DNA of 64,000 bases from NCBI RefSeq assembly GCF_000176035.2, contig NC_015675.1, positions 5,212,001 to 5,276,000 on the forward strand. Direction: 5' to 3'. This DNA is from Mesorhizobium opportunistum WSM2075 (GTDB taxonomy: Bacteria > Pseudomonadota > Alphaproteobacteria > Rhizobiales > Rhizobiaceae). Each line of letters starts with the position of its first letter. Position 1 is the first letter of the stretch. The notes under the pieces are model-generated. The model did no database searches, had not been told where the DNA came from, and was given only the letters and a program-made list of their open reading frames with translations. Positions 1 to 8,789 of the stretch are shown piece after piece. A program made the translations under genes and the position numbers.

Positions 1-1776
1 ACACTGGATGCCGCGACCGACGAGGTCGGCTTCACGCTCTACGATCATTGCGGCGGCGTCGACTGCCTGTCCGGCAAGGGCGCGGCGATCGTGCGACTGC
101 TCCACCAGCCCTCGCAAAGCAATTACACGGTCGTCTTCACCCATGCCCAGGCCGACTATTTCGACAAGAGCCCGCCCGAGCTTCACGCCGACGCCCGCGA
201 TGCGCAGTTCGACCAGGTCCAGAAGCTGATCGAGACGACGCTGTCGCCGCTGACGGCAGCGCAGCGCAAGCGCGAACGGGTGCTGGTGATGGGCGACCTC
301 AACGTGCCGCTGTTCCACCAGCCGATGGGCGAATGGGCGCGCCGCTTCGCCAGTCCCGGCAAATACTGGACATCCAAGCACTATGACAGCTGGGCAGCGA
401 CCAACCGTGCCGACCCCGGCATCTCCAACTACATCGACGGCGAGCGCTACGATTATATCCTCGCCGCGCCGCAGCCTTATCTGAGCGGCGGCATCGAAGG
501 ACCGATCTGCGTCCAGCATGTCACCATCCCGGTCGATTTCGTCAACCTCGAGAGCGACCACAATCTTTTGACCGCCGACCTCAATCTCGGCAACAATTTC
601 TGCCATCCGGGCATTGCCTACCAAGTCGACCTGAAGTCGAAGAAGGGGCCCGACGGCAAGCCGCAGGCCGAGGAGGTGATCGATTTCAGGAACGGCCAGG
701 ACGTCACCCAGATCCGCTTTCCGGGTTCGATGCAGTGGTTCCACGTCGTGCGCCAGGATGCGGGCAGCTATTCGATCGGCGCCGACAATCCGGGCGTCAA
801 CATCGACATCTACCAGCCGTCCAACATGACGACGCCGATCTCCAGCTATTACGGCGACACCAGGACGATCCAAGACGGCGAGCAGACCTTCACCGTCCAC
901 ACCTATGCGCTGCCCAAGGAGTTCTTCATCCGCATCACCGGCAAGGACCGCGACTGGCGAGGCAATTATGCGCTGCTGGTGCGCCGCCATACCTGTGCGA
1001 CCAAGGAAGAGGCCTGCCCGCTGCAGCCTGGCGAGCCGCCGCAGTTCGCCTCGCTCACGGAAGCCGGCAGCCTGCTCGGCAGCCAGGACGAAGCCTGGTT
1101 CCGTTTCGACGTCGTCGGCCAGGCCGACAGCGGCGCCGACCAGACCGTCACGCTGACCGCCGACGGCTTGCCCGACCCGAACGGCTACAAGGCGACGCTG
1201 GAGGAGTTCGACAACCCGCATGGCGGCGAACCCCCAATCGCTATTTCCGGCAGCAGCCGCATCGTCAGCGACGCCATGGGCGACGGCACGCGTGGCTATC
1301 TGGTCATCCACCAGGCCGCGGCTGGAAACCAGCCGGTGCGGGTGCGCGCCTCCATGCAGACCACGGTGCGCAATCTCGAGATGAAGGCGCTGATCTGCGA
1401 GGACGAGACCAATCCGGAATTCGGCTCCGACGACATCTTCACGCAACTGTCGATCGACAGCCGCACCATCCGTTTTCCGGCTTCAGGCGAGGTGGAGTTC
1501 GACTGCGACGACTCCGCCGACCAGAAGGATTGGGCGACGCGGTTCGGCAGCTCGAACCTTACCTTCGTCGACCATGCCGGACTTAAGGTGTTCGAGCAGG
1601 ACGACACCAGCCCGGACGACCCCAGCCATGTCAGGGATTTTCCCGACCTGCCGGTCGGCGCCAGCTCGATCGACGGCGTGCGCACCCCGCTGATCTGGAA
1701 ATTCGAGGGCGGCCGCTACCGGCTCAACTACGAACTGACGATGCGCAAGAACGAACCCGTGGCGGCCGCGCCCTAG
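1..1776 (+). CDS. Endonuclease/exonuclease/phosphatase-family protein (5' end missing)
   Basis: The frame is open from the first base of the window, so the N-terminus lies outside; 591 codons are visible. A GDLN motif near visible residue 98 and an SDHN motif near residue 185 are the metal/catalytic signatures of the endonuclease/exonuclease/phosphatase (DNase I-like) fold. About 400 further residues follow, rich in beta-prone sequence and containing several cysteines, which suggests an exported protein with an added C-terminal beta domain. The substrate (nucleic acid, phospholipid or phosphoester) cannot be told from what is visible. The stop is TAG at 1774-1776. The gene converges on the sugar transporter operon that ends at 1878. 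The fold assignment is fairly sure; the role is open. Confidence 0.75.
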   Translation, partial: TLDAATDEVGFTLYDHCGGVDCLSGKGAAIVRLLHQPSQSNYTVVFTHAQADYFDKSPPELHADARDAQFDQVQKLIETTLSPLTAAQRKRERVLVMGDLNVPLFHQPMGEWARRFASPGKYWTSKHYDSWAATNRADPGISNYIDGERYDYILAAPQPYLSGGIEGPICVQHVTIPVDFVNLESDHNLLTADLNLGNNFCHPGIAYQVDLKSKKGPDGKPQAEEVIDFRNGQDVTQIRFPGSMQWFHVVRQDAGSYSIGADNPGVNIDIYQPSNMTTPISSYYGDTRTIQDGEQTFTVHTYALPKEFFIRITGKDRDWRGNYALLVRRHTCATKEEACPLQPGEPPQFASLTEAGSLLGSQDEAWFRFDVVGQADSGADQTVTLTADGLPDPNGYKATLEEFDNPHGGEPPIAISGSSRIVSDAMGDGTRGYLVIHQAAAGNQPVRVRASMQTTVRNLEMKALICEDETNPEFGSDDIFTQLSIDSRTIRFPASGEVEFDCDDSADQKDWATRFGSSNLTFVDHAGLKVFEQDDTSPDDPSHVRDFPDLPVGASSIDGVRTPLIWKFEGGRYRLNYELTMRKNEPVAAAP

Positions 1777-1819
1777 CAAAGCCGAGGTCGAGCCGCCTCC
1801 TGTCGATTGATCGATTCCC

Positions 1820-1847
1820 AAAAAACAAGGCCCCTTGCGGGGCCTTG
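1820..1847 (-). terminator. Intrinsic terminator of the sugar ABC operon
   Basis: A perfect 9-bp stem (CAAGGCCCC at 1826-1834, loop TTGC, GGGGCCTTG at 1839-1847) is flanked on the left by six A residues at 1820-1825. Read on the minus strand this is a hairpin followed by a U-tract, 31 nt past the stop of the binding-protein gene. It is placed to end leftward transcription; it lacks a T-tract for rightward reading. Confidence 0.85.
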
Positions 1848-1877
1848 TCGCGACACCTTCGATTGCAGAGCCCTGCC

Positions 1878-2861
1878 CTACTTCCCAGCCATCGCCTTGG
1901 CGTTCTCCGGCGTGATCGCAGTGGTGTCCACCGTCACCGTCGGCTCCACCGAGGTCGCGCAATCGAGCAGGATCTTCTTCGACATCTCGATCGCTTCCTT
2001 GGCGCCCGTCGGGTAGGTGAAGGTCGCCGCCCAGTCACCCTTGGCGACGGCCTCGATGCCGCCGGCCGGTCCCGGCAAGCCATCGGTGCCGATGATCTTG
2101 ACGTCCTTGCCGGCGCCCTTGGCGGCAAGCAGCGCGCCGGCCGCCATCATGTCGTTGGAAGCATAGAGCACCTTGATGTCGGGATGCGCCTGCAGCATGG
2201 CGGCGAAGGCGGTCTGGGCTTTGTCCGGCACCCAGTCGGCGGCCTGCTCGGCGACGACCTGGATCTTGGCGTTTTCCTTGACGCCGTCCTTGAAGCCGTT
2301 GAGGCGTTCGACAGCCGGCGTGGAGCTCGGCAGGCCTTCCAGCACCGCCGCCTCGCCGCCATCCGGCAGCAGCGTCTTGGCGGTGTATTTGCCGGCTTCC
2401 ATGGCGATCTTGTAATTGTCGCCGCCGATGAAGGCGGTGTAGTCCTTGCCGGGGTCGCCGACCGTCTTGCGGTCGAGTTCGATGACCGGGATGCCGGCAT
2501 CCATGGCACGTTTGACCGCCGGCGTCAGCGGGGCCGCCTCGAAGGGCGAGATCAAAAGGATATCGACCTTCTGGGTGATGAAGTTGTCGACCTGCGAGGT
2601 CTGCGTGTTGACGTTGCCGGCGCCGTCGGCGATCTGCAGGGTGAAGCCCGGCACTTCCTTGGCCGCCGCGGTCAGCTCGTCATTGACGTGCTGGCGGTAG
2701 GGTTCGGCATTGTTCGCCTGCGAAAAGCCGATGATGAACTGGCCGTCCTTGGCGCAGGCTTTCACCATCGGGTCGGCGGCTTGCGCCGCTCCCGCAATGC
2801 ACAGGCCAGCGCCTGCCAGAAGCGCGGCCTTGAGCACACGCCTTTGTGTTGTGGTTTTCAT
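1878..2861 (-). CDS. Sugar ABC transporter periplasmic substrate-binding protein (RbsB-like)
   Basis: A 327-residue periplasmic-binding protein of the ribose/fructose type (CUT2 family). The start is ATG at 2861, behind a GGAGG ribosome-binding site; the frame continues upstream but has no better start. Residues 1-26 form a Sec signal peptide ending in AQA. The mature part has the two-lobe periplasmic-binding fold, with an IIGFSQANN strand near the start and a GTDGLPG hinge motif in the C-terminal half. It delivers a sugar or sugar-like ligand to the permease encoded just upstream. It is the last gene of the lacI-ATPase-permease-binding protein operon, an unusual position because this gene normally comes first. 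The ligand cannot be named from sequence alone. Confidence 0.9.
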   Translation of the reverse strand: MKTTTQRRVLKAALLAGAGLCIAGAAQAADPMVKACAKDGQFIIGFSQANNAEPYRQHVNDELTAAAKEVPGFTLQIADGAGNVNTQTSQVDNFITQKVDILLISPFEAAPLTPAVKRAMDAGIPVIELDRKTVGDPGKDYTAFIGGDNYKIAMEAGKYTAKTLLPDGGEAAVLEGLPSSTPAVERLNGFKDGVKENAKIQVVAEQAADWVPDKAQTAFAAMLQAHPDIKVLYASNDMMAAGALLAAKGAGKDVKIIGTDGLPGPAGGIEAVAKGDWAATFTYPTGAKEAIEMSKKILLDCATSVEPTVTVDTTAITPENAKAMAGK

Positions 2862-2928
2862 AACTCTCTCCTCCTCGTCGGGCCGGGGGCCAGACCTTGG
2901 TTGACGTCCACTTGCTGCCGCCTTCCTC

Positions 2929-3984
2929 CTAACGACCCAAACCCTCGCGGCGGCGAACGAGGGATTGAAGCACTGCCGCCAACACGATGATCGCGGCGGT
3001 CGCGAGCAGCTGCATGGCAGGCGTGATGTTGTTGAGCTGAAGGATGTTGGCCAACGCGCCGAGCATGATGGTGCCGGCAACGGTGCCGACCATCGAGCCG
3101 GCGCCGCCGAACAGGCTGGTGCCGCCGATAACCACGGCGGCGATGGCCGTCAGCTCGTAGCCCATGCCGTCATTGGCGCTGCCGAAATTGAACTGGCCGG
3201 CATGCACGATGCCGGCAAGCGCCGCGGCAAAGCCGGTGATGGCATAGACCGAGATCTTCACCATGGAGACGGGCACGCCGGAAATGCGCGCCGCGCGCTC
3301 ATTGCCGCCGACGGCAAAGACGTAGCGGCCGAAGCGCGTGGTGTTGAGCACCACCGTCGCGATCGCGGCAAAGACGATGAAGACCAGCGTCGCCACCGGC
3401 ACGGTGTTGTTGAACAGACGCTCGCCCAGCACGGCAAACACCGGCGGCGCCAGGCCCGGCCCGTCGCCGTATGAGATGTTGATGTACTGGTTGCCGGAGA
3501 CGACGAGTGCCAGACCGCGCGCGGCCTGCAGGCCGGCGAGCGTGACGATGAAGGGTTCGAGCCGGAAACGGGTGGAGATGGTGCCCTGGAGGGTGCCGAA
3601 GACGATGCCCATGACCAGCACGGCAAGGATGGTCGGGATGAGGCCGAAACCGCCGGAAATCATCATCGATGCGGTCACCACGCTGGACAGGCCGAGCACG
3701 GCGCCGACCGACAGGTCGATGCCGGCGGTGATGATGACGAAGGTCATGCCGATGGCGATGATGCCGGTCTCCGACACGGCACGCACGATGTTGGCGATGT
3801 TGTCGGGGTTGAGGAACAGGATCTCGCCATGCCGGCGCGGCGAGAAGATGATGCCGCCGATCGCCACCAGCACCAGGCCGATCAGGCTCTGGAAGCGCAC
3901 GATGAGGGCCAGCGGGTCGCGATGCTTTGGCGCTGCCGCCGGCACCGCCGGAGCTACTGCCACCGAGATCTTTTCGTCCGCCAT
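2929..3984 (-). CDS. Sugar ABC transporter permease (RbsC-like)
   Basis: A 351-residue inner-membrane permease with 8-10 hydrophobic segments after a Pro/Ala-rich cytoplasmic N-terminus of about 25 residues. The GIDLSVG motif and the later TSLFGGAGS motif are typical of the branched CUT2 permease family (ribose, xylose, fructose). Its ATG overlaps the TGA of the ATPase gene (TGATG), with a GGGAGG site just upstream, so the two are translationally coupled. It forms the membrane channel, probably as a homodimer, with the double-domain ATPase. The substrate is unknown. Confidence 0.9.
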   Translation of the reverse strand: MADEKISVAVAPAVPAAAPKHRDPLALIVRFQSLIGLVLVAIGGIIFSPRRHGEILFLNPDNIANIVRAVSETGIIAIGMTFVIITAGIDLSVGAVLGLSSVVTASMMISGGFGLIPTILAVLVMGIVFGTLQGTISTRFRLEPFIVTLAGLQAARGLALVVSGNQYINISYGDGPGLAPPVFAVLGERLFNNTVPVATLVFIVFAAIATVVLNTTRFGRYVFAVGGNERAARISGVPVSMVKISVYAITGFAAALAGIVHAGQFNFGSANDGMGYELTAIAAVVIGGTSLFGGAGSMVGTVAGTIMLGALANILQLNNITPAMQLLATAAIIVLAAVLQSLVRRREGLGR

Positions 3985-5501
3985 CAGGCCTCCCTGCCAT
4001 TTGCCGCGGCCAGCACCGTGTGCTCGTCGACGCCGCCGATGAATTCCGCCACATTGCGCCCCTGGCGCAGCACCACGATGCGATCGCAGAGCCCGATCAG
4101 TTCCGGCATCTCGCTGGAGGCGACCAGGATGCCGAGGCCCTGTGCCGCCAATTGCCGCAACCGTGCGTAAATCTCGCCCTTGGCGCCGACATCGACGCCA
4201 CGCGTCGGCTCGTCGAGCAGCAGCAGCCGGGGATTGCCGAGGATTTCCTTTGCCAGCACCACTTTCTGCTGATTGCCGCCGGATAACGCGCCGACGGCGA
4301 TGTCGGGGTTCTTCGGCCTGATGTCGAACTGGCCGAAGGATTGCCGCACCGCATCCGCCTGGCGGCGCGGCGACATCAGGCCGGCCGGCGAGATGCGGCG
4401 GATCACCGACATCACGAGGTTGAGTCCAACAGCCATCCTGAGCATCAGGCCACTGCCGCGGCGGTCGTCGGTGACGAAGGCAATGCCGGCCGCGCGGGCC
4501 GCCTTGATCGAATCCAGCTTCACTGGCCGTCCGTCGATGGCGACCTCGCCCTCCCAGCGGCCGGACAGGCCGGCGCCATAGAGCGCGCTCAGCAGTTCCG
4601 TGCGCCCTGCCCCCATGATGCCGGCCAGCCCGACGATCTCACCTGCATTGACATCGAGCGAGATGCCGGTCGGCGGCTGCCATCCGGCACTTTCATGGGC
4701 AAGCCTGAAGCTCGCATCGCGCAGGCTGAGCAGCGTCTTGCCGGCGGCCCTCGAGCGCCCGGGATAAAGCTCGTCCAGCGGCCGCCCGACCAGGAGGCGA
4801 ACCAGTTCCGCCTGCGGCGCATGCGGCTCGGTGACGCCGGCAATGCTGCCGTCACGCATCACCGTCACCCGGTCGGCGATCTGCGGCACCTCTTCCAGGC
4901 GATGCGAGATATAGACGATGCCGACGCCGGTGGCGGCGAGCTTGCGCATGATGTCGAACAGCCTCTCGACCTCGCCGACCGTCAATGCCGCCGTCGGCTC
5001 GTCCATGATCAGCACGCGCGAGGCGTAGGACAGCGCCTTGACGATCGCCACGACCTGGCGCTGGCCGATCGACAGATCGGCGACCATCGCCGCCGGATCT
5101 ATGGCAAGCTCGATGGCTTCCAGCCGCTTGCGGGCCTCGCCGCGCATCGCCGGCACGTCGAGGAAGCCGCCCGGCCGCATCAGCTCGCGGCCGAGGAACA
5201 GGTTGGCGGCGACGTCGAGCGTCGGCACCAGGTCGAGCTCCTGGAAGATGGTGGCGATGCCGGCGGCTTGCGCCTCGCGCGGATTGTTGAAGGTTACCTG
5301 CTTGCCGTCGATGAGGATGGTGCCCTCGTCCGGCGTGTAGACGCCCGATAACAGGTTCATCAGCGTCGACTTGCCGGCGCCGTTCTCGCCGAGCAGGGCA
5401 TGGATCTCGCCGGCCTTGAGATCGAAGTCGACGCCGCGCAGCGCCTGGACGCCGCCAAAGCGCTTGACCGCACCGGTAACGGAAAGCAACGGCGCGCTCA
5501 T
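3984..5501 (-). CDS. Sugar ABC transporter ATP-binding protein, two nucleotide-binding domains (RbsA-like)
   Basis: A 505-residue cytoplasmic ATPase with two fused ABC domains. Domain 1 has Walker A GENGAGKST, signature LSIGQRQ and Walker B LIMDEPTAAL. Domain 2 has the degenerate Walker A GIMGAGRT, signature LSGGNQQ and Walker B LLLDEPTRGVDVG, the usual asymmetry of CUT2 ATPases. I place the start at ATG 5501, which overlaps the TGA of the lacI gene (ATGA); the frame stays open into lacI but that part has no homology to ABC proteins. The ribosome-binding site lies in a 15-bp tandem repeat that also encodes the end of LacI. It powers sugar uptake with the permease and binding protein downstream. 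Confidence 0.92.
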   Translation of the reverse strand: MSAPLLSVTGAVKRFGGVQALRGVDFDLKAGEIHALLGENGAGKSTLMNLLSGVYTPDEGTILIDGKQVTFNNPREAQAAGIATIFQELDLVPTLDVAANLFLGRELMRPGGFLDVPAMRGEARKRLEAIELAIDPAAMVADLSIGQRQVVAIVKALSYASRVLIMDEPTAALTVGEVERLFDIMRKLAATGVGIVYISHRLEEVPQIADRVTVMRDGSIAGVTEPHAPQAELVRLLVGRPLDELYPGRSRAAGKTLLSLRDASFRLAHESAGWQPPTGISLDVNAGEIVGLAGIMGAGRTELLSALYGAGLSGRWEGEVAIDGRPVKLDSIKAARAAGIAFVTDDRRGSGLMLRMAVGLNLVMSVIRRISPAGLMSPRRQADAVRQSFGQFDIRPKNPDIAVGALSGGNQQKVVLAKEILGNPRLLLLDEPTRGVDVGAKGEIYARLRQLAAQGLGILVASSEMPELIGLCDRIVVLRQGRNVAEFIGGVDEHTVLAAANGREA

Positions 5502-6556
5502 ATTGACCTCACGGGGGCTGACCTCACGGGAGCCGACCTCACGGGAGCCGACCTCATGGGAACCGGCCCCGCACAGGATTGCCGGACCTGCAGCATAGCC
5601 TGCAGCCGGACCGCTTGCGGCTCCAGGCCGCTCGACGCGATGCGGGCGCACAGCAAGGTCGCTGCCTGCCGGCCGATCTCGGTGCAGGGCTGCGCGACGA
5701 GCGTCAGCCGCGGCTCGAAGCAATCGGCCCATTCGAAATCGTCGAAACCGGCAAGCGAGAGATCCCCCGGTATCGAGAGGCCTCTTTCGCGGATTGCCCG
5801 CACCGCTCCGATGGTCGTCATGTTGTTGCCGGTGACCAATGCCGTGGGCGACGACGGTAGGGACAGGATGGCGTGGGTCGATGCCGTGGCGCTCGCCGTG
5901 TCGACGTTCTCGGGCGAGACATAGTGCGGCAGGCATTCAAGTCCATTGGCGACGAGCGAGGCGCGAAAGGCCTCGATGCGTTCGCGCGTCGTCGCCAGGC
6001 CCGGCTGGCCGGCGATATAGCCGATGCGCTTGTGGCCGAAGGAGGCGACGTGGTCGATGAGCGCCCGCATCGCGGTTTCGTTCTCGACGCCGATCTGGTC
6101 GAAGCGCTGATCGGCGAAGCGGTCGATGAGCACGCAAGGCAGCTTCTTCTCGGCCAGGTAGTCGATGGCGCGCTGCGGCGAACCCGACGGTGCCAGGATG
6201 ACGCCGTCGACACGGCGCTGGTGGAAGGCGCGCACCACCGACAGCTCGCGGTCGGGATCTTCCTGCGTGTCGGAGAGGAACACCATGAGGCCGAGACGCG
6301 CGCATTCGGCCTCCACCGCGCAGATGATGTCGGTGAAGTAGGGATTGGAGATCGCCGAGATCGCCAGGCCGACACTGTTGGTCGACGCCACCTTCAACGA
6401 CCGCGCCAGCTCGTTGGGCTGATAGCCCATCGCGGCAATCGCATCATTGATGAGCCGCGCCTTCTCCGGCGAGACGAAGCGGGTGTGGTTGATGACATGC
6501 GAGACGGTCGAAACCGACACGCCGGCGCGGCGCGCGACCTCAGCCATTGTCGGCAT
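5498..6556 (-). CDS. LacI-family transcriptional regulator
   Basis: A 352-residue repressor. Residues 4-50 are the LacI helix-turn-helix and hinge helix (AEVARRAGVSVSTVSHVIN, then a YQPNELARSL-type hinge). The rest is a periplasmic-binding-like ligand domain with the usual SNPYFTDI and GFDDFEWA motifs. An ATG at codon 4 is an alternative start. It is the first gene of the sugar ABC operon, so it probably represses its own operon and responds to the transported sugar. The last 20 or so residues are made of Pro-Val-Arg-Ser-Ala repeats from a 15-bp minisatellite and extend past the usual end of the family; the ancestral stop may have been lost by repeat growth. Confidence 0.9.
   Translation of the reverse strand: MPTMAEVARRAGVSVSTVSHVINHTRFVSPEKARLINDAIAAMGYQPNELARSLKVASTNSVGLAISAISNPYFTDIICAVEAECARLGLMVFLSDTQEDPDRELSVVRAFHQRRVDGVILAPSGSPQRAIDYLAEKKLPCVLIDRFADQRFDQIGVENETAMRALIDHVASFGHKRIGYIAGQPGLATTRERIEAFRASLVANGLECLPHYVSPENVDTASATASTHAILSLPSSPTALVTGNNMTTIGAVRAIRERGLSIPGDLSLAGFDDFEWADCFEPRLTLVAQPCTEIGRQAATLLCARIASSGLEPQAVRLQAMLQVRQSCAGPVPMRSAPVRSAPVRSAPVRSI
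5505..5564 (-). repeat. Four 15-bp tandem repeats at the lacI/ATPase junction
   Basis: Units lie at 5505-5519, 5520-5534, 5535-5549 and 5550-5564; the middle two are identical and the outer ones differ at two positions each. On the minus strand each unit carries GTGAGGT or a variant, so the array repeats a Shine-Dalgarno-like core just ahead of the ATPase start. In the lacI frame it encodes repeated Pro-Val-Arg-Ser-Ala units at the C-terminus. Confidence 0.9.
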
Positions 6557-7115
6557 GATGGCTCAATCGGAGTGCTGGCAAGCGCTCCTCCCTGATGATG
6601 CGTTTCCTGGCCCGCTCTAATTGATTTCGGCGGATTTTGGAAAACCATAATGTCATCGAAACGTTTGCGCAATCGCTTCGATGCGTTTTTTCGCCGAGAC
6701 CATTCGTTGTGGTGCCGTGGCGATCGCGCAATCTTATCTTTGGCGGAAAATAGAGCGTGCGCGCACGGTTGACCTGCCGATACTCGTGAGAACACATTGC
6801 GGTATCGTTCGGGATCGCAGAAGCATCTGGGTCCAGCTTCACGAAGAAGGGCTCGCTTGAAATGGCTGGTATTTTCTATTTCCGGAGCCCGGCTGGTCGT
6901 TGACACGTCGGGCGAGCGAGGGGCTGGTTTTCCGCATCGGGCGCCGGATCGACGCAAGGTCGTCGTTGGCCGGCATTCCCGGCCTGAGATTTCACGAAAC
7001 CGGGGCAAACCTCGGTTATCTCCATGCCAGGCACGGCGTGACGCCGGCGACGTTATCTGGCGCGACGGGTCCGCACAGCGGAGGTGCCCGGCATGATGCG
7101 TGGTGACCCAGCCGA
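6557..7115. other. 559-bp intergenic region between lacI and the glycosyltransferase cluster
   Basis: No convincing gene. The part at 6600-6800 is visibly more AT-rich than its surroundings and holds the candidate LacI operator. Short open frames on both strands lack a ribosome-binding site and any recognisable protein. Divergent promoters for the sugar operon (left) and the glycosyltransferase operon (right) must both lie here; I cannot place them firmly. Confidence 0.6.
6655..6672. promoter_or_regulatory. Candidate LacI-family operator
   Basis: A core AAACGTTT palindrome (6659-6666) is extended on one side by GCGCAA, giving GCGCAAACGTTTCGAT on the minus strand. This is close to the symmetric TGCGCAAACGTTTGCGCA operators used by LacI-type sugar regulators in rhizobia (recalled, not searched). 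It lies about 100 bp upstream of the lacI start, where an autoregulatory operator is expected. A second, looser GCGATTGCG half-site is next to it. Confidence 0.45.
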
Positions 7116-8789
7116 ATGAACGAGCGGACGGTAGCAATCTGCATGCTCGCGATCGGCAAGCCAGGCTATGCGCTGGCGGCGCGCGAAGCCGTTGCGTCCT
7201 TTCTCCGGAACACGGATTTCGAAATCTATATAGTCACGGATCGGTTCTCCTCCCCAATCTTGCCGCCCTCGCCGCGCATCCATCTCAACTTGCTCGACGC
7301 CGCACGGCAGGAATACCGGGCCGACGGGTTTCTGGCCAAATTCGACGCATTGGCCTGGTGTCTCGGGCAGTCCAGCGCCGAGATCATTATTCAGGTCGAT
7401 GCCGATACCATCCTGTTGCGCCCCCTGGCGGCGGCCGAGGTGTCGACGGCGCTGGGCGAACAGCGGATGGCAATGGTCGAACAGACCGGCATCGCTGGTT
7501 CGGGCATGACGCCGGGGGACTTCCAGGAACATTACAGCAAGCGCTCGCTAGCATTCATCGACGGGTCAGCGGCGGCGCCATCTGCGATATCGTTTCGCTA
7601 CTTCAACAGTGGCGTGGTGCTGGCCTTCAGGGACGAACTGCAGCTTTTGCTGGAGTGGGTTGCGGCCCGACGGTTGCTTTTGCCTGCCGATCACTCGGTT
7701 GGCGCGCACATGATCGCCGACCAGGACTATTTCCAGGTGTGGGCAAATTCAGTGGTGCCGGATCGCTGCGTCTCCCTCTCCTGGCAATGGAACCATTGCG
7801 GCCACTGGGATACGGGCTTTCCCCGACCGGATGCGCTGATCGCCCACTTCAGCAACTTCTGCAACGGCCCCGAATTTGAAACCGTTCTCGCGATGCATAA
7901 CCTTCTTGCCGAAGGTCCCGCCGGCCCCTTGCTAGACAACGCAGCGACAGGGCAACCTGCCGACCTGGCGTTCATCATCATCACCTACAACTCGTCAAAG
8001 ATAATCGGCTACTGCCTCGACGCCCTGCCGGACCAGCATGAGATCATTGTCGTCGACAATGCCTCGACCGACGAGACACTCGATCACGTGACGCATGAGG
8101 GCGTGACCATCATCCGGAACAAAAACAATGAGGGTTTCGCCGCCGCTGCCAACCAAGGCGCCGCCGCCGCCAGCGCCAAATATCTATGCTTCCTCAACCC
8201 GGACTGCCTTGTGACATCGGCTGCGGTCGAGGTGGCACTCTCGACGCTTCGTCGAAAACCCGATGCTATGATCGTTCCCGACTATGTCGACTGGCATGGC
8301 GGAGTCACAGCCGGTCGCCAGCCAGGCTATTCCCGACTCAAGCTGACAGCCGACCTTCTGGACAATAACGGCATGGCGAAATGGGCTCGGCGCCTGAGAC
8401 GTCTCCCATTCTATCACGACCACAAGTGGAGCTGGCCGCTCGCGGCCGCCCTGTTCGTTCGACGAGAGATTTTTCATGCTATCGGCGGTTTCGACGAGAG
8501 ATACTTTTGCTACATGGAAGATGTCGCGGTCGGATTTGAAATGGCACGGCGTGGGCTCGAAATCGTCGAACTGGACCATGTGCTGCCGCATCTCGGTCAG
8601 CGAGGCGCGGATATCCCGACCTCCGTCCGGATCTCGTTGATCGACAATGCGCGGCTCAAGTTCGCGGAGCTGCATTACGGCCGTGCCTTTGCGGCTACGC
8701 TTCGCGGTCTGCGATGGGTTCTCCATCGCCGCCTCGGTATCAGGGAAGCGCTGCGCCGAAAACGGTGGCGTGCGCTGGAAGGCCGATGA
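7116..8789 (+). CDS. Bifunctional glycosyltransferase (GT8-like plus GT2 domains)
   Basis: A 557-residue protein with two transferase domains. The N-terminal part (to about 270) has a DADT sugar-nucleotide/metal motif and resembles family 8-type enzymes. The C-terminal part (about 285-540) is a GT-A family 2 domain with a TYNSS start, VDNASTDET, FLNPDC and a GGFDERYFCYMEDV acceptor motif like rhamnosyltransferases. No membrane segment is evident, so it is cytoplasmic or peripheral. It is the first gene of a four-gene cluster, and its TGA overlaps the next ATG. It probably adds two successive sugars to a surface glycan. No polymerase or flippase gene is nearby, so the product (LPS core, capsule or protein glycan) is unknown. 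Confidence 0.82.
   Translation: MNERTVAICMLAIGKPGYALAAREAVASFLRNTDFEIYIVTDRFSSPILPPSPRIHLNLLDAARQEYRADGFLAKFDALAWCLGQSSAEIIIQVDADTILLRPLAAAEVSTALGEQRMAMVEQTGIAGSGMTPGDFQEHYSKRSLAFIDGSAAAPSAISFRYFNSGVVLAFRDELQLLLEWVAARRLLLPADHSVGAHMIADQDYFQVWANSVVPDRCVSLSWQWNHCGHWDTGFPRPDALIAHFSNFCNGPEFETVLAMHNLLAEGPAGPLLDNAATGQPADLAFIIITYNSSKIIGYCLDALPDQHEIIVVDNASTDETLDHVTHEGVTIIRNKNNEGFAAAANQGAAAASAKYLCFLNPDCLVTSAAVEVALSTLRRKPDAMIVPDYVDWHGGVTAGRQPGYSRLKLTADLLDNNGMAKWARRLRRLPFYHDHKWSWPLAAALFVRREIFHAIGGFDERYFCYMEDVAVGFEMARRGLEIVELDHVLPHLGQRGADIPTSVRISLIDNARLKFAELHYGRAFAATLRGLRWVLHRRLGIREALRRKRWRALEGR

Noticed and set aside
6797..7106. Small genes in the lacI to glycosyltransferase gap
   Set aside because: Open frames of 68-100 codons lack ribosome-binding sites, are Arg-rich and sit in a divergent promoter region.
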